DNA of 64,000 nucleotides from Branchiostoma lanceolatum (lineage: Eukaryota; Chordata; Leptocardii; Amphioxiformes; Branchiostomatidae), in NCBI RefSeq assembly GCF_035083965.1, contig NC_089725.1:25119925-25183924 (forward strand), written 5' to 3'. The stretch's first letter is position 1; each line of letters begins with the position of its first letter. This document shows, piece after piece, positions 30,139 to 41,261 of the stretch. The position numbers were made by a program, and so were the translations under genes. A model generated the notes under the pieces. It saw only the letters and a list, made by a program, of their open reading frames with translations. It was not told the origin of the DNA and searched no databases.

Positions 30139-30581
30139 GTCACCCCGACCAATAGATCGCATTGAAACTCAGATTCGAATCAGTCATGACCCGACAAATC
30201 GCTTTCTAAGTTACGTTAACGACTAAATCTGACAAAACAAACTGGCCAGTGAGATGGTGGAAGGTGTCAGCTTTCAAATGATGTTTTCAGATTGACAATT
30301 TTGGCACTTTGGAAGTGATTGAACGTGCCCGCGATTTAACGTTTAAAGAAAAGTAGTAGAAACTATTTTTTGTCTAAACGTTAAATCGCGGGCACATTCA
30401 ATCACTTCCAAAGTGCCAAAATTGTCAATCTGAAAACATTATTTGAAAGCTGACACCTTCCACCATATCACTGGCGAGTTTGTTTTGTCAGATTTAGTCG
30501 TTAACGCAACTTAGAAAGCGATTTGTCGGGTCATGACTGATTCGAATCTGAGTTTCAATGCGATCGATTGGTCGATGTGAC
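30139..30581. repeat. Long hairpin, two 207-bp inverted arms
   Basis: Bases 30139-30345 and 30375-30581 are near-perfect reverse complements, separated by a 29-base loop. Mismatches are few along the arms. It could be a fold-back transposon or MITE, or a source of double-stranded RNA if transcribed. No clear target duplication was found. It lies near the middle of the esterase inverted duplication. Confidence 0.88.
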
Positions 30582-31442
30582 TGTGTGCTACACGAAGCCG
30601 AGGGTTGGACTCTGACCCCAGGGGTCATAAATTAAAGCGGTCTATGTACGAACTTTGAATAGGGTCTCTGTTTTGGGTTTTGTTTGTTAGTTCGAGCATC
30701 ACTCCCGTTTGGCAAACAGGCGGTGACCAGGCAGTGCACTGGTGAAGTGTTTCAAGAAAGATTGTCGCCATTCTGACTGGATATACCAAGGTATGTAGGG
30801 CTGGCGTCATTGTTGAGTTGCGCAGTGGAGTGAAAAAAATGCGAACAACAAGTTTAGTCCCTTCACTAAACTTTTGAAAACCCTTCTTTTTCTTTTAAAA
30901 TTTTGGACCATTTTGGAGACTTTTGGGCTAGAAGGAACAGGTAGGGTCTAAGCTTTCCCAGTTCAAAATTTGTACGTTTCAGTAGTTAGGTTGGCGTAAG
31001 GAGATATCTTAGTGGTTTGGTTTCACATGCTCTGGGTGGACTATTCCAACATAGAAGTAGGTCAAAGTTGAGGTTCGTTTTCTTCTGTCAGCTGTCCCGA
31101 GCGAAGGAGCTGGTCAATTATCTTTTCTTTGCATGATTCTAAAGTAGACAGCTGTGGCTTTCTGGTGCATATGAATTTTTGGGGCGTGCAGTGTCAGTAA
31201 GTACTTTTCTGAGCCCTTGTTTCAGTGCATTACAGCATCACTTCCTATTGGCAAGTCTGAGTCTGGTATATGCCTTGTAACTAGGCATTATGTGTTTCTT
31301 TGAAAGTATTCCACTGGCCGGGTACAAGCACGGGGCACAACGTACGGTATCAGCATGGCAGAAACCGACCAGCAAGCGGTAGCTCTGAGCAGGCCGTCCA
31401 CAATTTCCTCTCCTGGCATCCTTCAAGGAGTCGGCGAGTAAC

Positions 31443-31634
31443 TTAACTTAACCTAGCCTATCAGCATCTCAGGGTCATTTGAAGCCCAAAATTATTTGTT
31501 TACCTTAATACCTTCGATGTGTGATGCCATTCTACAACTGCGCTCTTATATCTCGACTTGATTCAAAGACATCACGATAATGTTGGCTTAAAATGACCCT
31601 GAGATACTCTGCCACATGATAGCTAGGTTAAGTT
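31443..31634. repeat. Small inverted-repeat element
   Basis: The arms at about 31443-31487 and 31584-31634 share 'cttaacctagc.tatca' and 'atctcagggtcattt' in inverted order around an AT-rich centre. The layout is MITE-like; the family is unknown. Confidence 0.6.
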
Positions 31635-32229
31635 GGTTGCACACCGACGTTCCTGAAGGACGCTAGAAGAGGAAAATGTCTACAACCTACTCTGTGGGTA
31701 GGTCGGCTCCGACATTTTGACATTTTTATACTTTCAGTACTACTCATTTCAGACAACAATATCAATGTGTCCGCCTAGTTAGCGTGAGGTTTGATATCAA
31801 GTTTGCCTCAATGAGGCTCTACATTTGCTGATGACCTTGATCTTTAAAAAAATGTAGACTGCCGCCATATCGCATGGTGCGAGCAATCTTTAGAATTCGC
31901 CCTTAGACCCTTTACACTAGACCCTTTACACTAGAAGACGATTGCTGAGCGGCTGTACAGCGACCAAATTGGATTTGTTTGACCCTTGATTTAATATAAT
32001 GGAATATGATGCAATATATAAAAGTGTCATTCAGACAACAAAATATAGGAAAGGTAAAACAAATAGATCTTTATCTGTGACGATCGATCTGTTGAATATT
32101 TTGTGACAGCCACTCGTGGAAGGGGGGTGTTACCTCGGTCATGACCTTAGTCTTAAATCACCCATCATTCAGAATGTAAATATTGTTTTCGGTGTCAACC
32201 ATTATCGCAGGGCACTAACGACATTGGGA

Positions 32230-35016
32230 ATGCTGCTTCAAATGCTAGCTTCAATATGCCTGGTGTCAGGGCTGTTAGACATACAGCAGGTACAGGCAGC
32301 GGCTGATGTGACGACGCCGGCAGGACGAGTTGTCGGGCTGGAGTTGGACGTGCTCGGGACGACAGTTCACGCCTTCCTGGGGATCCCGTTCGCACAGCCG
32401 CCAGTCGGAGAACGGCGGTTCAGACGGGCCGAACCCATGGAGCCATGGGACGGGATATACAACGCAACAAGGTCAAATTGAAGTTCCTGCCATTGTCATC
32501 CTTCAGTTCGAATCTGTTTGAATATTAGATATTAGACATTTAACCTCCTTGAACAAAGTGTATCCATTCACATTCACATGTGCACATTATTGAACCGTTC
32601 TCTCAGTAAAAACAACGTATAATGGACACAGGTTAAAATCAGAAGGGTTCTTCCGTTCTAGACGTTTTCTCAATTCACACTGTTTTGTTCTTCAATTCCA
32701 CAACAGGAGGCCCAATGCATGCATCCAGAACGGAGAAGTAGTGAATGATGAATACAACCTGTGGGGATTGAATACTCCGAAGAGCGAGGACTGTCTGTAC
32801 CTGAACGTGTGGCAGCCAACCCCTGTCCCCACCGGAGCCGCCGTGCTGGTCTGGATTTACGGGGGAGCCTTCGAGGGGTATGTTGTAGATGTCTAGGACA
32901 CTATCTATGCACGCGCCAAGAGACGATACACATGGCATTTGGATCTTTGACTTCATTGAAGAAAATCCATTAGTGAGGTGCCCTAATGCTGTTGCCCTGG
33001 ATGTTCAAATGGTGTGATTTAATTGTCCCACATCTTTAAAAAAGTTTTATGTATGAAGACTTATTGTCCAATATCTTATATCAGGGGATCCTCGTCACTT
33101 CCCGCATACGATGGAAGGTACCTAGCGGCCACAGAAGGAGTTCTCGTAGTGTCCTTCAACTACCGGCTCAGTGGGTTAGGATTCCTCTACACCGGCACCG
33201 AGGACGCACCGGGCAACGTCGGTCTTACAGACCAGGTTCTGGCGCTGAGGTGGGTTCAGGACAACGTCGCGGCGTTTGGCGGTGACCCGGCAAGGGTGAC
33301 TCTATTTGGCGAGAGCGCCGGTGGAATCAGTATCGGGTACCACCTGATATCTCCCGGCAGCAGAGACCTGTTCAGCCGCGCGATACTGCAGAGTGGGACC
33401 GCTCTAAATCCCTGGGGGTACAACTCTGAGGCTGATGCCTACGAGAAAACAGTGATCTTTGCCAACCATTTGGGATGTCCAACGGACCGAGGTTCAGCCG
33501 ATATGCTGGCCTGTCTTCGGGAAAAGGACGCACAACAACTTGTTGATACTTCTGTCGTGGGATACGCAACGATCATCGCTGTTGTAGACGGCAGTTTCCT
33601 ACCGGAAAGCCCACCAGTGGCCTATCAGAGTGGAGCGTTCAAAAGCGCAGATCTCCTGCTCGGTTCTAATGAAGACGAAGGTGCCTTCTTCCTCATTAGC
33701 AACCAATATCCTGGTTTTAGCGAGAACTCGGAAAGCCTGATCACCAAGGAACAATTTCTAGAGTGTATTCGTTACCAATTTCCACCATTTAACGGGTTTG
33801 CTGTTGATGCCGTCGCCTTCCAGTACACAGATTGGGAGCGTCTAGACCAAGATACCATGTACCGCGACGCGATGGACGATCTTTACGGTGATAACTCCTT
33901 CGTCTGCCCTGACGTCAACACTGGTCGGGCCCATCTAAGGAATGGAGCAACGCCCTACATGTACCGGTTTGCCCACCGCCCCTCGAATTCCCCCCAACCG
34001 GCCTGGGTAGGAGCGGTCCACGCCGATGAGGTGCCGTTCGTGTTCGGCCTGCCTCTGGATCCTGTCTACGGGTTCACCGAGGAGGAGAAAGACCTGGCTC
34101 GCAGGATGATGCGGCACTGGGCAAACTTTGCCAGAACAGGGTATGTTATTTCTCTGCAATCTTCTGCAATCTCTGATATTGGACATACTGGCATAGTTTT
34201 TTAAGCCACTAGACGGCCAGCGCTTAGCGACTGTACATAACTTGACTAGAATAAGATGCAAGATGTAAAGGTATGATTTAAAAGACAACAAAATACGCAA
34301 AACGTCCCAAAACTCGTTCTCTATCTATGAAATTCTTTCAGCGATATGTCAAATCGTTGGTCGCTCAGCGGTCGCAGCCTCTGGTGGAAAGGGTGTGTTA
34401 CTCGGGTATGTCATTATGTTGGCAACTCTATTTCAATATACAACATTGACGTTTCCTCAGGAATCCAAACAACAACGACGAGGGTGTTTGGAGCGCCTTT
34501 AACGCGACCGATGGAGGGTACATGGTGCTGGACACGTTTGAGCCCCGGATGTTGACCGGCCCGAGCACAGAAAACTGTGCCTTCTGGGACAACTACTTAA
34601 AGCCCCTATGGAACAAGACAGGTGAGTTGATTCTAATGGTTGCTAGACTTTCATACTCTTGTAAGAGACCGACTTCTTAGGTCGGTAGGATGCTGTTGCT
34701 TGAATCCTAGGTAGCTAGTTCTACTAGATTGTGACATTACAAAACGATCACAATGAACCTTCCATCTCACGGAAGTAATTCATTTATTATTTCTATTGGA
34801 GTAAACTGTTTAGATTTTCTGTTTAGTTCTGTTTGTATATGATGCAGATGGATTGATTTTCGCATTGAATATTTCCTTGCAGAGGCTTTAATGAAGGATG
34901 CCCCGTGTGCCACCGGTTCAGGAGTGCCGCTCTACAACCGTCCTGGGATCATGGGCAGGAGTTTGGCAGCTTGCGTTCTGGCGGTCGTCCTGCACCTCGC
35001 CACTGTGTGCTGTTAG
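32230..35016 (+). CDS. Cholinesterase-like type-B carboxylesterase B
   Basis: Exons 32230-32471, 32707-32877, 33085-34140, 34461-34621 and 34883-35016 join to 587 codons plus stop. The enzyme has the same plan as A: triad Ser215, Glu336 and His450, choline-site Trp100 ten residues before Cys110 (SEDC), and cysteine pairs of the cholinesterase fold. The oxyanion motif is YGGAF, the more usual type after AChE-like YGGGF. The signal peptide (MLLQMLASICLVSGLL) differs completely from those of A and C. The last exon gives [14 protein letters not shown] and a hydrophobic tail ending at Cys, consistent with GPI attachment. The 1056-base exon 3 differs from that of A at only about ten residues, among them Asp351 to Asn and Tyr to Gln near residue 369, whereas exons 1, 2 and 5 differ more. 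Confidence 0.93.
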
Positions 35017-35639
35017 TTTTTTATCACGTAGTAACATTGAGCCAACGACGTCAATACCATGTGCGTTGAACAAACATATAGTGGTCGAATGAGCTCAATT
35101 AATTTTCATCATTCTGCTTGCTCATTGATGACCTGGATGATAGTACAGGGTGGCTGTTTTGTAATGCTAGTTGTGCACACTTATCCGACAAGGCAATCAG
35201 AGATGTCACACCTCACCCTTTTACCTATAATACTTTGTACCACAGTCAAAACTGGACTTCTGTACTACTGATACTACATACCCTTACCCTTACTGCTTTT
35301 GCGATGTATTACTGTTACTAAGAACTAATATACAATAGTTTTTGTGTAGAGGAGCATTGTCATAGCTTGTTATACTGTCCATGTCAAAATTCCAGTGTAC
35401 TGTCTTGTCTTGTCAGCAGGGCTAGCCCTTTGTAATAGCCACAGGCTAGTTGGGCAGCCCTGGCTTTGTGTGCTGAGCAGCCAAACCAATAGATAAATGA
35501 ATACATAAATAGATAGATAAGTAAATAGATGAATAAACAAGAATCAACAATCTACTTACAAAGATGTAGTCCAGACCCGCCAACCTAATCATCAGTGGAC
35601 GTTTTTCTGTGCAAATATACTTAGACCACAAAATAATAG
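35017..35639. other. 3' flank of esterase B, no gene
   Basis: This is the 3' UTR and downstream DNA of esterase B. It contains an ATAGATAAATA-type simple-sequence patch near 35480-35540 and a possible AATAAA near 35532. No gene is seen. Confidence 0.45.
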
Positions 35640-36005
35640 ATAACCCAAACTATACTAAAGATGTCAAAGCTACATTTGTACATGTGTGCTCTGACATGTG
35701 GTATAACACGAGACCAGGTTGTTTTTCTGTCCCAGCTGTAGTGCTGCTTTGGTCTTCCGACGCCCGGGCACCAAACCGGTGCCACGGAGCAGAAAACGTC
35801 ATCTCATCATGCTCAAGTTCTTGCGGATTGCGAATGCAAAGTTTTTATTTGTTCCTCTGTTACACGGCGCTTGTTCAGCTGTCATAATTTTGATACTATA
35901 GGTTCGAATGTCTAGATATAGGGAGTACGTTAGCCTGAAAGATTGTACGACATCTAAGTGCAACATGGTCTAATAGTATTCAACATCAATAAACCGATCA
36001 ATCAT
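35640..36005. repeat. Right outer arm of esterase inverted duplication
   Basis: This is the mirror copy of 24830-25175 (see that entry). The match ends close to 'caataaaccgatcaatcatgtgtttt', just before a GT microsatellite, which probably marks the breakpoint. Confidence 0.8.
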
Positions 36006-36021
36006 GTGTTTTGATACATAG

Positions 36022-36080
36022 CTGTGTGTGTGTGTGTCTGTTTGTCTCTGTGTGTGTGTGTGTATGTGTGTGTTTGTTTG

Positions 36081-36141
<61 letters not shown>
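36022..36141. repeat. (GT)n microsatellite
   Basis: A long GT tract with a few interruptions lies at the end of the right duplication arm. It produces meaningless Cys-Val and His-Thr frames. Confidence 0.9.
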
Positions 36142-36144
<3 letters not shown>

Positions 36145-36149
36145 TGTGT

Positions 36150-36720
36150 GTGCAAAAACCGATAACTCGGGAATACCTGGGTGGGTTGTCTTCGCACTTG
36201 GTATGTGGGTAGGCCTTCCTGATCGATTTTGGGGCCCCCCTAGTAGTTTGCTCTGGTACTGCAGCGGAACTTCCTGGTTTGATATTTCGTGTTCCTGACA
36301 TGCTTTGGTCATAATTATTGAGTGGTAGATAGGTCTTGCCAGTCTTGGGAGGGAAAGTCAGTTGTGTAGATTTTGTACAACTGAGAAAGAGAAATTCTGA
36401 TAGATATCAATCATGCAAATAAATACCTGATTTGCATAATTAATTACAAAAAAACTATAATTCCATTATGGTAAATGATTGGGATTTCATGTTTGCAGAA
36501 TTTGGAATTTAAGTAGATGTGGACATTATCAGACACAAATTATGCAAATCAGGGCCTCATTTACATAATTTATGAGGAAATACTACAATAACCTTCTTTT
36601 GCAAGATAAGACTTTCATACTAGAGAGTAGATGTCCTTATTTTCATAATAAATGGAAAAAAAATTATGACATGCCACTCGAAAAGGCTAGCATCAGTTGG
36701 CGAAGGTATGGGGTCCTGGA
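36150..36720. repeat. Dispersed repeat copy
   Basis: This is the same family as 2898-4140 and 10500-11340, sharing 'ggtatgtgggtagg', 'tttggggcccccc', 'gctctggtactgcag' and a 3' part with repeated 'atttgcataattaat'. Confidence 0.65.
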
Positions 36721-36724
36721 ACTC

Positions 36725-36862
36725 TAGTTCAGAATGTAGATATTGTTGTCGGTGTCAACCATTATCGCAGGGCACTAACGACATTGGAAATGCTGCTTCA
36801 GATACTAGCTAAAATCTGCCTGGTGTCAGGGCTGTTAGGTACAGGCAGTGGCTGATGTGACA
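36725..36862 (+). pseudogene. Relic of esterase B exon 1
   Basis: This segment copies the esterase B leader (compare 32170-32310). It includes 'ggtgtcaaccattatcgcag', a start codon followed by MLLQ-like codons and 'gcctggtgtcagggctgtta', but has a small internal deletion and then breaks off after 'gtggctgatgtgacaacac'. The next bases match the 5' flank of esterase A in reverse. No functional exon follows. Confidence 0.75.
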
Positions 36863-37265
36863 ACACACAACTAGGGTCAAGAGTCAGTGGGTTCAAAAGT
36901 CAGTCTGGTCAAAAGCTAACCTGAACTTGAATTAGCTGGGGGCCAGTTGGGAAGCTGCTTGAATTTCAGGGCCATCGCAGCCAAATGCCATAAGAACAGC
37001 TGACCGTGTGTGTCTGCAGAAGTGTTGCCTGAAGCTAGAGTGGCACTGTGAAAGAAGGTCATGGTTGATTCATGTTATTCGTAGGTTTGCACTACTGTTA
37101 CATGAGATATTTGCTAGCCCTTTGCACTGTCGGAATATTCGTGGGTAATGCATGTGGGTACAACAAATCTAACAAGCTCTAAACCTTTCCATAATCGCAG
37201 TTTGTTTGTTTACCATGCCTTATGTCGTCATCATTTCTCCCTGCATCTAGGCAAAGGGATCCGAC
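36863..37265. other. 5' flank of esterase C, shared with esterase A
   Basis: The block matches 29400-29790 in reverse, with landmarks 'cccaactggc', 'atttcagggccatcgcag', 'aatgccataagaacagctga', 'gtgggtacaacaaatctaac' and 'ctaaacctttccataatcgc'. Promoter elements shared by A and C would be here. Confidence 0.65.
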
Positions 37266-40200
37266 ATGGCCCATCACATCCTTATAGCAGTCCTTGCTGC
37301 GTTGTTCTCCTCACTAGAAGTAGAAGCCGTGGCTGATGTGACGACGCCGGCAGGACGAGTTGTCGGGCTGGAGTTGGACGTGCTTGGGACGACGGTTCAC
37401 GCCTTCCTGGGAATCCCGTTCGCACAGCCGCCAGTCGGAGAACGGCGGTTCAGACGGGCCGAACCCATGGAGGCATGGGACGGGATATACAACGCAACAA
37501 GGTGGTTGTCATTAGTTTCTCTATAGTGACATATGTTCTATTTCTGATATAGCTGGAAGAAGAGGGAATTTATCCCAGTTTATTATAAAAATTATGGGCT
37601 TGGAAGCCGTCATCAATAGTAAAATTCAAGACTAGGATCATTTTTTAATGAAGTGATTTTCCTCTTCTTAGCAAACCAAGTGCTTGCATTCAGGATGTCG
37701 CCTTCTTCGGAAGAAAAGATAGCATCTACAACACCTGGACGCCAGACGGACCAATCAGCGAGGACTGTCTGTACCTGAACGTGTGGCAGCCAACTCCCGT
37801 CCCCACCGGAGCCGCCGTGCTGGTCTGGAGTTATGGAGGGAGTTTCCAAATGTAGGTTTTACACAAGATGATCTTGTATGTATATTGGAATGTTTGATTA
37901 TCATTTCATTGCATTTGCCTATATCATATCACGGAGGTTTTCTTATAAATATCCATTATCCCCCATCAGTGTCTTCTTATAAAATCTGCAAAGGGCGTAT
38001 CTACTGAATCAACTTCCCTTCATTAGATGTGATTATAAATGAATTTTTCAAAAAAATGTCACAAGCTGCTGAAGTTTTCTACTGCGCATTCTAATCGCCA
38101 GCATGTGGGCCATGTCAGTTGTTAATCAACAAATATGCTATCTAATGCTTAGGTCACATTTCCAATCCGGGGCCCGGTCGGGCACCTAGCGGGAACGAAA
38201 AATACGATATAAAAGACAACAAAAGACCAAAAAAAAAACGTTAAAAATTACTCCTAACTACAAATTGTGTATTTTCTTGATATGCGTTTTTTTATTTGGC
38301 TTTTGACTGGGATATTAACCCATACCGGCTTGGGAATGTGACCTAAGCATAAAGCGGGTCAACCGTCGTCACTTCAGACGGAATTGTTTGGCAAGATTTA
38401 TAATACAAGAATCCTGAGTATTTTCTGAGTGAATATTCTTTCAGCGGTGCTTCGGTGCTTGACCTGTACGATGGAAAGTACCTTGCAGCCGCGGAGGGAG
38501 TCGTCGTTGTGACCGTGAACTACCGAGTCAGCACGCTGGGGTTCCTGTACACTGGGACAGAGGGCGCTCCTGGGAACATGGGGCTCACGGATCAGGCCAT
38601 GGCCCTCAGGTGGGTGAAAGAAAACATCGCGTCATTCGGAGGTGACCCCAGATTGGTGACACTTTTTGGTGAAAGCGCAGGCGGGATAAGTATCGGGTAT
38701 CTTCAGATGTCGCTGGACAGCAGAGACCTCTTCAATCGCGGCATCGTGCAGAGTGGAGCCGTGGTGATGCCGTGGGGCCGAGATTCAGCATCGGCTGCGT
38801 ACAACAAAACAATACGCTTCGCAGAAAGTGTTGGGTGCCCACCGGACAAAGGCATGGACGCTATCATCGCTTGTCTCAGAGACAAGGATGGGCAGTATCT
38901 TGTTGACACATCTGTGTTGAGGGATACACGGTTTTTCCCTGTCATCGATGGAAGCTTCCTCGTGGAAAACCCCGGAGATGCCCTCAAAAATGGCAACTTC
39001 AAAAAGATCGACATTCTGATCGGTTCGAACACAAATGAGCCAACGTTATTTCTCATTGAGGATCTTCCCGGATTTAGCAGCAACACAAGCAGTGCCATCA
39101 CCAAGGAACAGTTCATCAAGGGAATCCAATACTACATTCCCGGGTTAAACGAGTTTGCAGTGGATGCCGTTGTCTACCAATACACTGCATATGCATGGTT
39201 ACACCATGAGGAGGAAACCATGTACCGGGATGCATTTGGCCTTCTCTATGGAGACTACTTCAACTTTTGCCCCGATGTAACCACTGCGCATGCTCACGTC
39301 CGACAGGGGGCAGCGACATACATGTACGAGTTTGCTCACCGAGCCTCGAACTCGGCATGGCCTGACTGGATGGGAGTGGTCCACGGCGCGGAGATAGAGT
39401 TCGTGTTCGGCCGGCCCCTGGATGCTGCCTTGGGGTACACCGTGGAGGAAGTGGAGCTGTCTCGCAGGATCATGCGTCACTGGGCAAACTTCGCCAGAAC
39501 GGGGTAACTCCTCTTCAGTTCCATCCAATTTTTGATTTAAAAAAGACAAAACGTTTTTTTTTTTCAAAACATCTCATAGATTCTGTCCGATATTCCGTAG
39601 AGTTATTCGATGGACCGCTCTGTCAAATTTGAAGTCTGTCGGTAATACCAGGTTCATAATTTTGATATTTGATTTATCAATATTATACATCAACATTTGA
39701 CTGCAATACTAACATTAACTCGACTTTGCCCTGATTGTTTTCGTAGCAACCCCAACAACAACGACGAGACGACATGGGGTGCCTTTAACCAGACCGACGG
39801 AGGCTACACGGTGTTGGACACGCATGCTCCTCGCATGAGGATGGGTCCGAGGTTCGCCGCGTGTGACTTCTGGGAGGACTACGTCAATCCGCTCATAGCA
39901 AAGACAGGTCCGTTCAGTCAGATTGTCGCACACTGATCACTTAATAAGCCGGATTAAAGTGGTTTTAGATATTCATTTTCCTTCTGCATCACAGTAAACA
40001 CTCATATTAATGTCAGTTGGTGGATTCACAGACAATTTAAATGATGTTAAATTGCATGACTTATAGATTATACTCGTGTATAGCAAGTACGTACCGTTAA
40101 ACAAACATGAATGAATGCTCGTACATATATATACATACATAGATTCATACAACCATTTTCTTTACGAAACGTAAGCTAAATCCGCACATACCAATGGCAT

Positions 40201-40387
40201 GTCTATGAAGATGTCCATGTACACATGGTTGACCTGTTAAATGTCTATTACAGATGCCCTGATGATGAGTCAGTCCTGCGAACCCGCTACTTCAGACGCC
40301 CGTGCCGACAGCAAAGCTGTGTTTTGGCTACTGCAACTGAGCCTTTATAACCTGGCTGCTGTGTACGTTTTCACTCTGCACGCCTAG
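37266..40387 (+). CDS. Cholinesterase-like type-B carboxylesterase C
   Basis: Exons 37266-37501, 37672-37851, 38445-39503, 39747-39907 and 40254-40387 join to 589 codons plus stop. The signal peptide ([14 protein letters not shown]) is nearly that of A. The nucleophile is Ser216 (GESAGG), with Glu in GSNTNEP and His in VVHGAEIEFVFG. The His motif is closer to acetylcholinesterase than the [10 protein letters not shown] of A and B. The choline-site Trp (NTWTPDGPISEDC) and disulfide cysteines are kept. The oxyanion motif is changed to YGGSF, and the preceding Ile is replaced by Ser. The last exon encodes SCEPATSDARADS and a hydrophobic tail (FWLLQLSLYNLAAVYVF), consistent with GPI anchoring. 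This tail exon is the one that recurs alone at 46321 and 52624. The protein is clearly more diverged from A and B than they are from each other. Confidence 0.92.
38156..38349. mobile_element. MITE copy 2 (GGGGCCCGGCCGGGC family)
   Basis: This 194-base element runs from TGCTTAGGTCACATTTCC to the inverse ending ...GTGACCTAAGCA, flanked by TAA on both sides (38153-38155 and 38350-38352). It lies in the intron between exons 2 and 3 of esterase C. A 3-bp TAA duplication is typical of PIF/Harbinger-type (Tourist) MITEs. Confidence 0.85.
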
Positions 40388-41261
40388 TTATTTTCAAAAG
40401 TACTGTACTGCCTACTCATTCGTCGTGATTAACGACAGACACCAAAAGTTTTGCTTTGCACTGGACATGTATTATGAAAACATATCCCCAGAGTCACAGA
40501 GAAAGAATTGCACAATCACCAAGCGAAATTTTAGTTATGATTTTTGTAAACAGAATTTATCATTTTCATATACAGAAGATATTCTTTGTCTTATCAAAAC
40601 AAATGTGTTAATTTCCTCTGTACATATAGCATTCAGGTTGGACTGTTTTAAATTTGATAGTTCTATGTTCGTTCACATTACAATTGCAATGTACACATGA
40701 CAATTTCTTTTGATTATGCCATCCAAGTTGTTTTGACTACATTTAGCTTGACAACCTACTATTTGTTTGCAACACAAAACTGCATATCGAGCATACTACA
40801 TAAAATTTTCACATATGGATAGGTCTTTAGACGCTTTATAGACAGAAACAATTACTTAACTGCTACATTGTGTGGACGGGACATTAAGATTTACTATCAT
40901 AAACACATCGATCATCGCTACACACCAACTAGTATCTTTTTAAACTGATATACAGTTATACATAGATTCATAAACAACTTGTTACCATGCATTACTATCT
41001 GATTATTTCCATGCATGTGCCCATTGGGAAAGGTGCATTGACTCGGGTTGCAATAATAAAAAGAACTCCTTTTGCCAATTGGATACAGTCTTTGCAACCG
41101 TTAGATCTGCTTGGTGTTTTCATTGATCACAGGCGACAGTTACATCTGTCATTTCTTCATTCGAGGGAAATGGGTGAAAACAAGAGGCGTCAGTTGGAGA
41201 AGGACGGCTACTTCTGGATCTGGAACTTAAAAATAACTAGAAAAAGCTAATATTTGCTGAA
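40388..41261. other. Intergenic region, convergent 3' ends
   Basis: This is 3' flanking DNA of esterase C (+) and of the first NHL gene (-). Similar DNA follows the orphan exons at 46454 and 52757, so it is part of the duplicated unit. I see no additional gene. Confidence 0.5.

Larger units (their letters stand above)
29394..32229. other. Central spacer between divergent esterases A and B
   Basis: This contains the 5' flank of A (29394-29790, similar in reverse to 36880-37265 before esterase C), a cluster of short 'ctattgacagg' repeats, a 0.44-kb hairpin and a small MITE-like inverted repeat, listed separately. The remainder shows no gene. Any shared or bidirectional promoter for A and B would lie here. 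Confidence 0.5.

Noticed and set aside
24830-36005. CRISPR-like or LTR interpretation of the repeated flanks
   Set aside because: The matching flanks are inverted, unequal and carry gene exons; they are a segmental inverted duplication, and the genome is eukaryotic.
35970-36312. His-Thr and Cys-Val repeat proteins
   Set aside because: Translation of the GT microsatellite on either strand.
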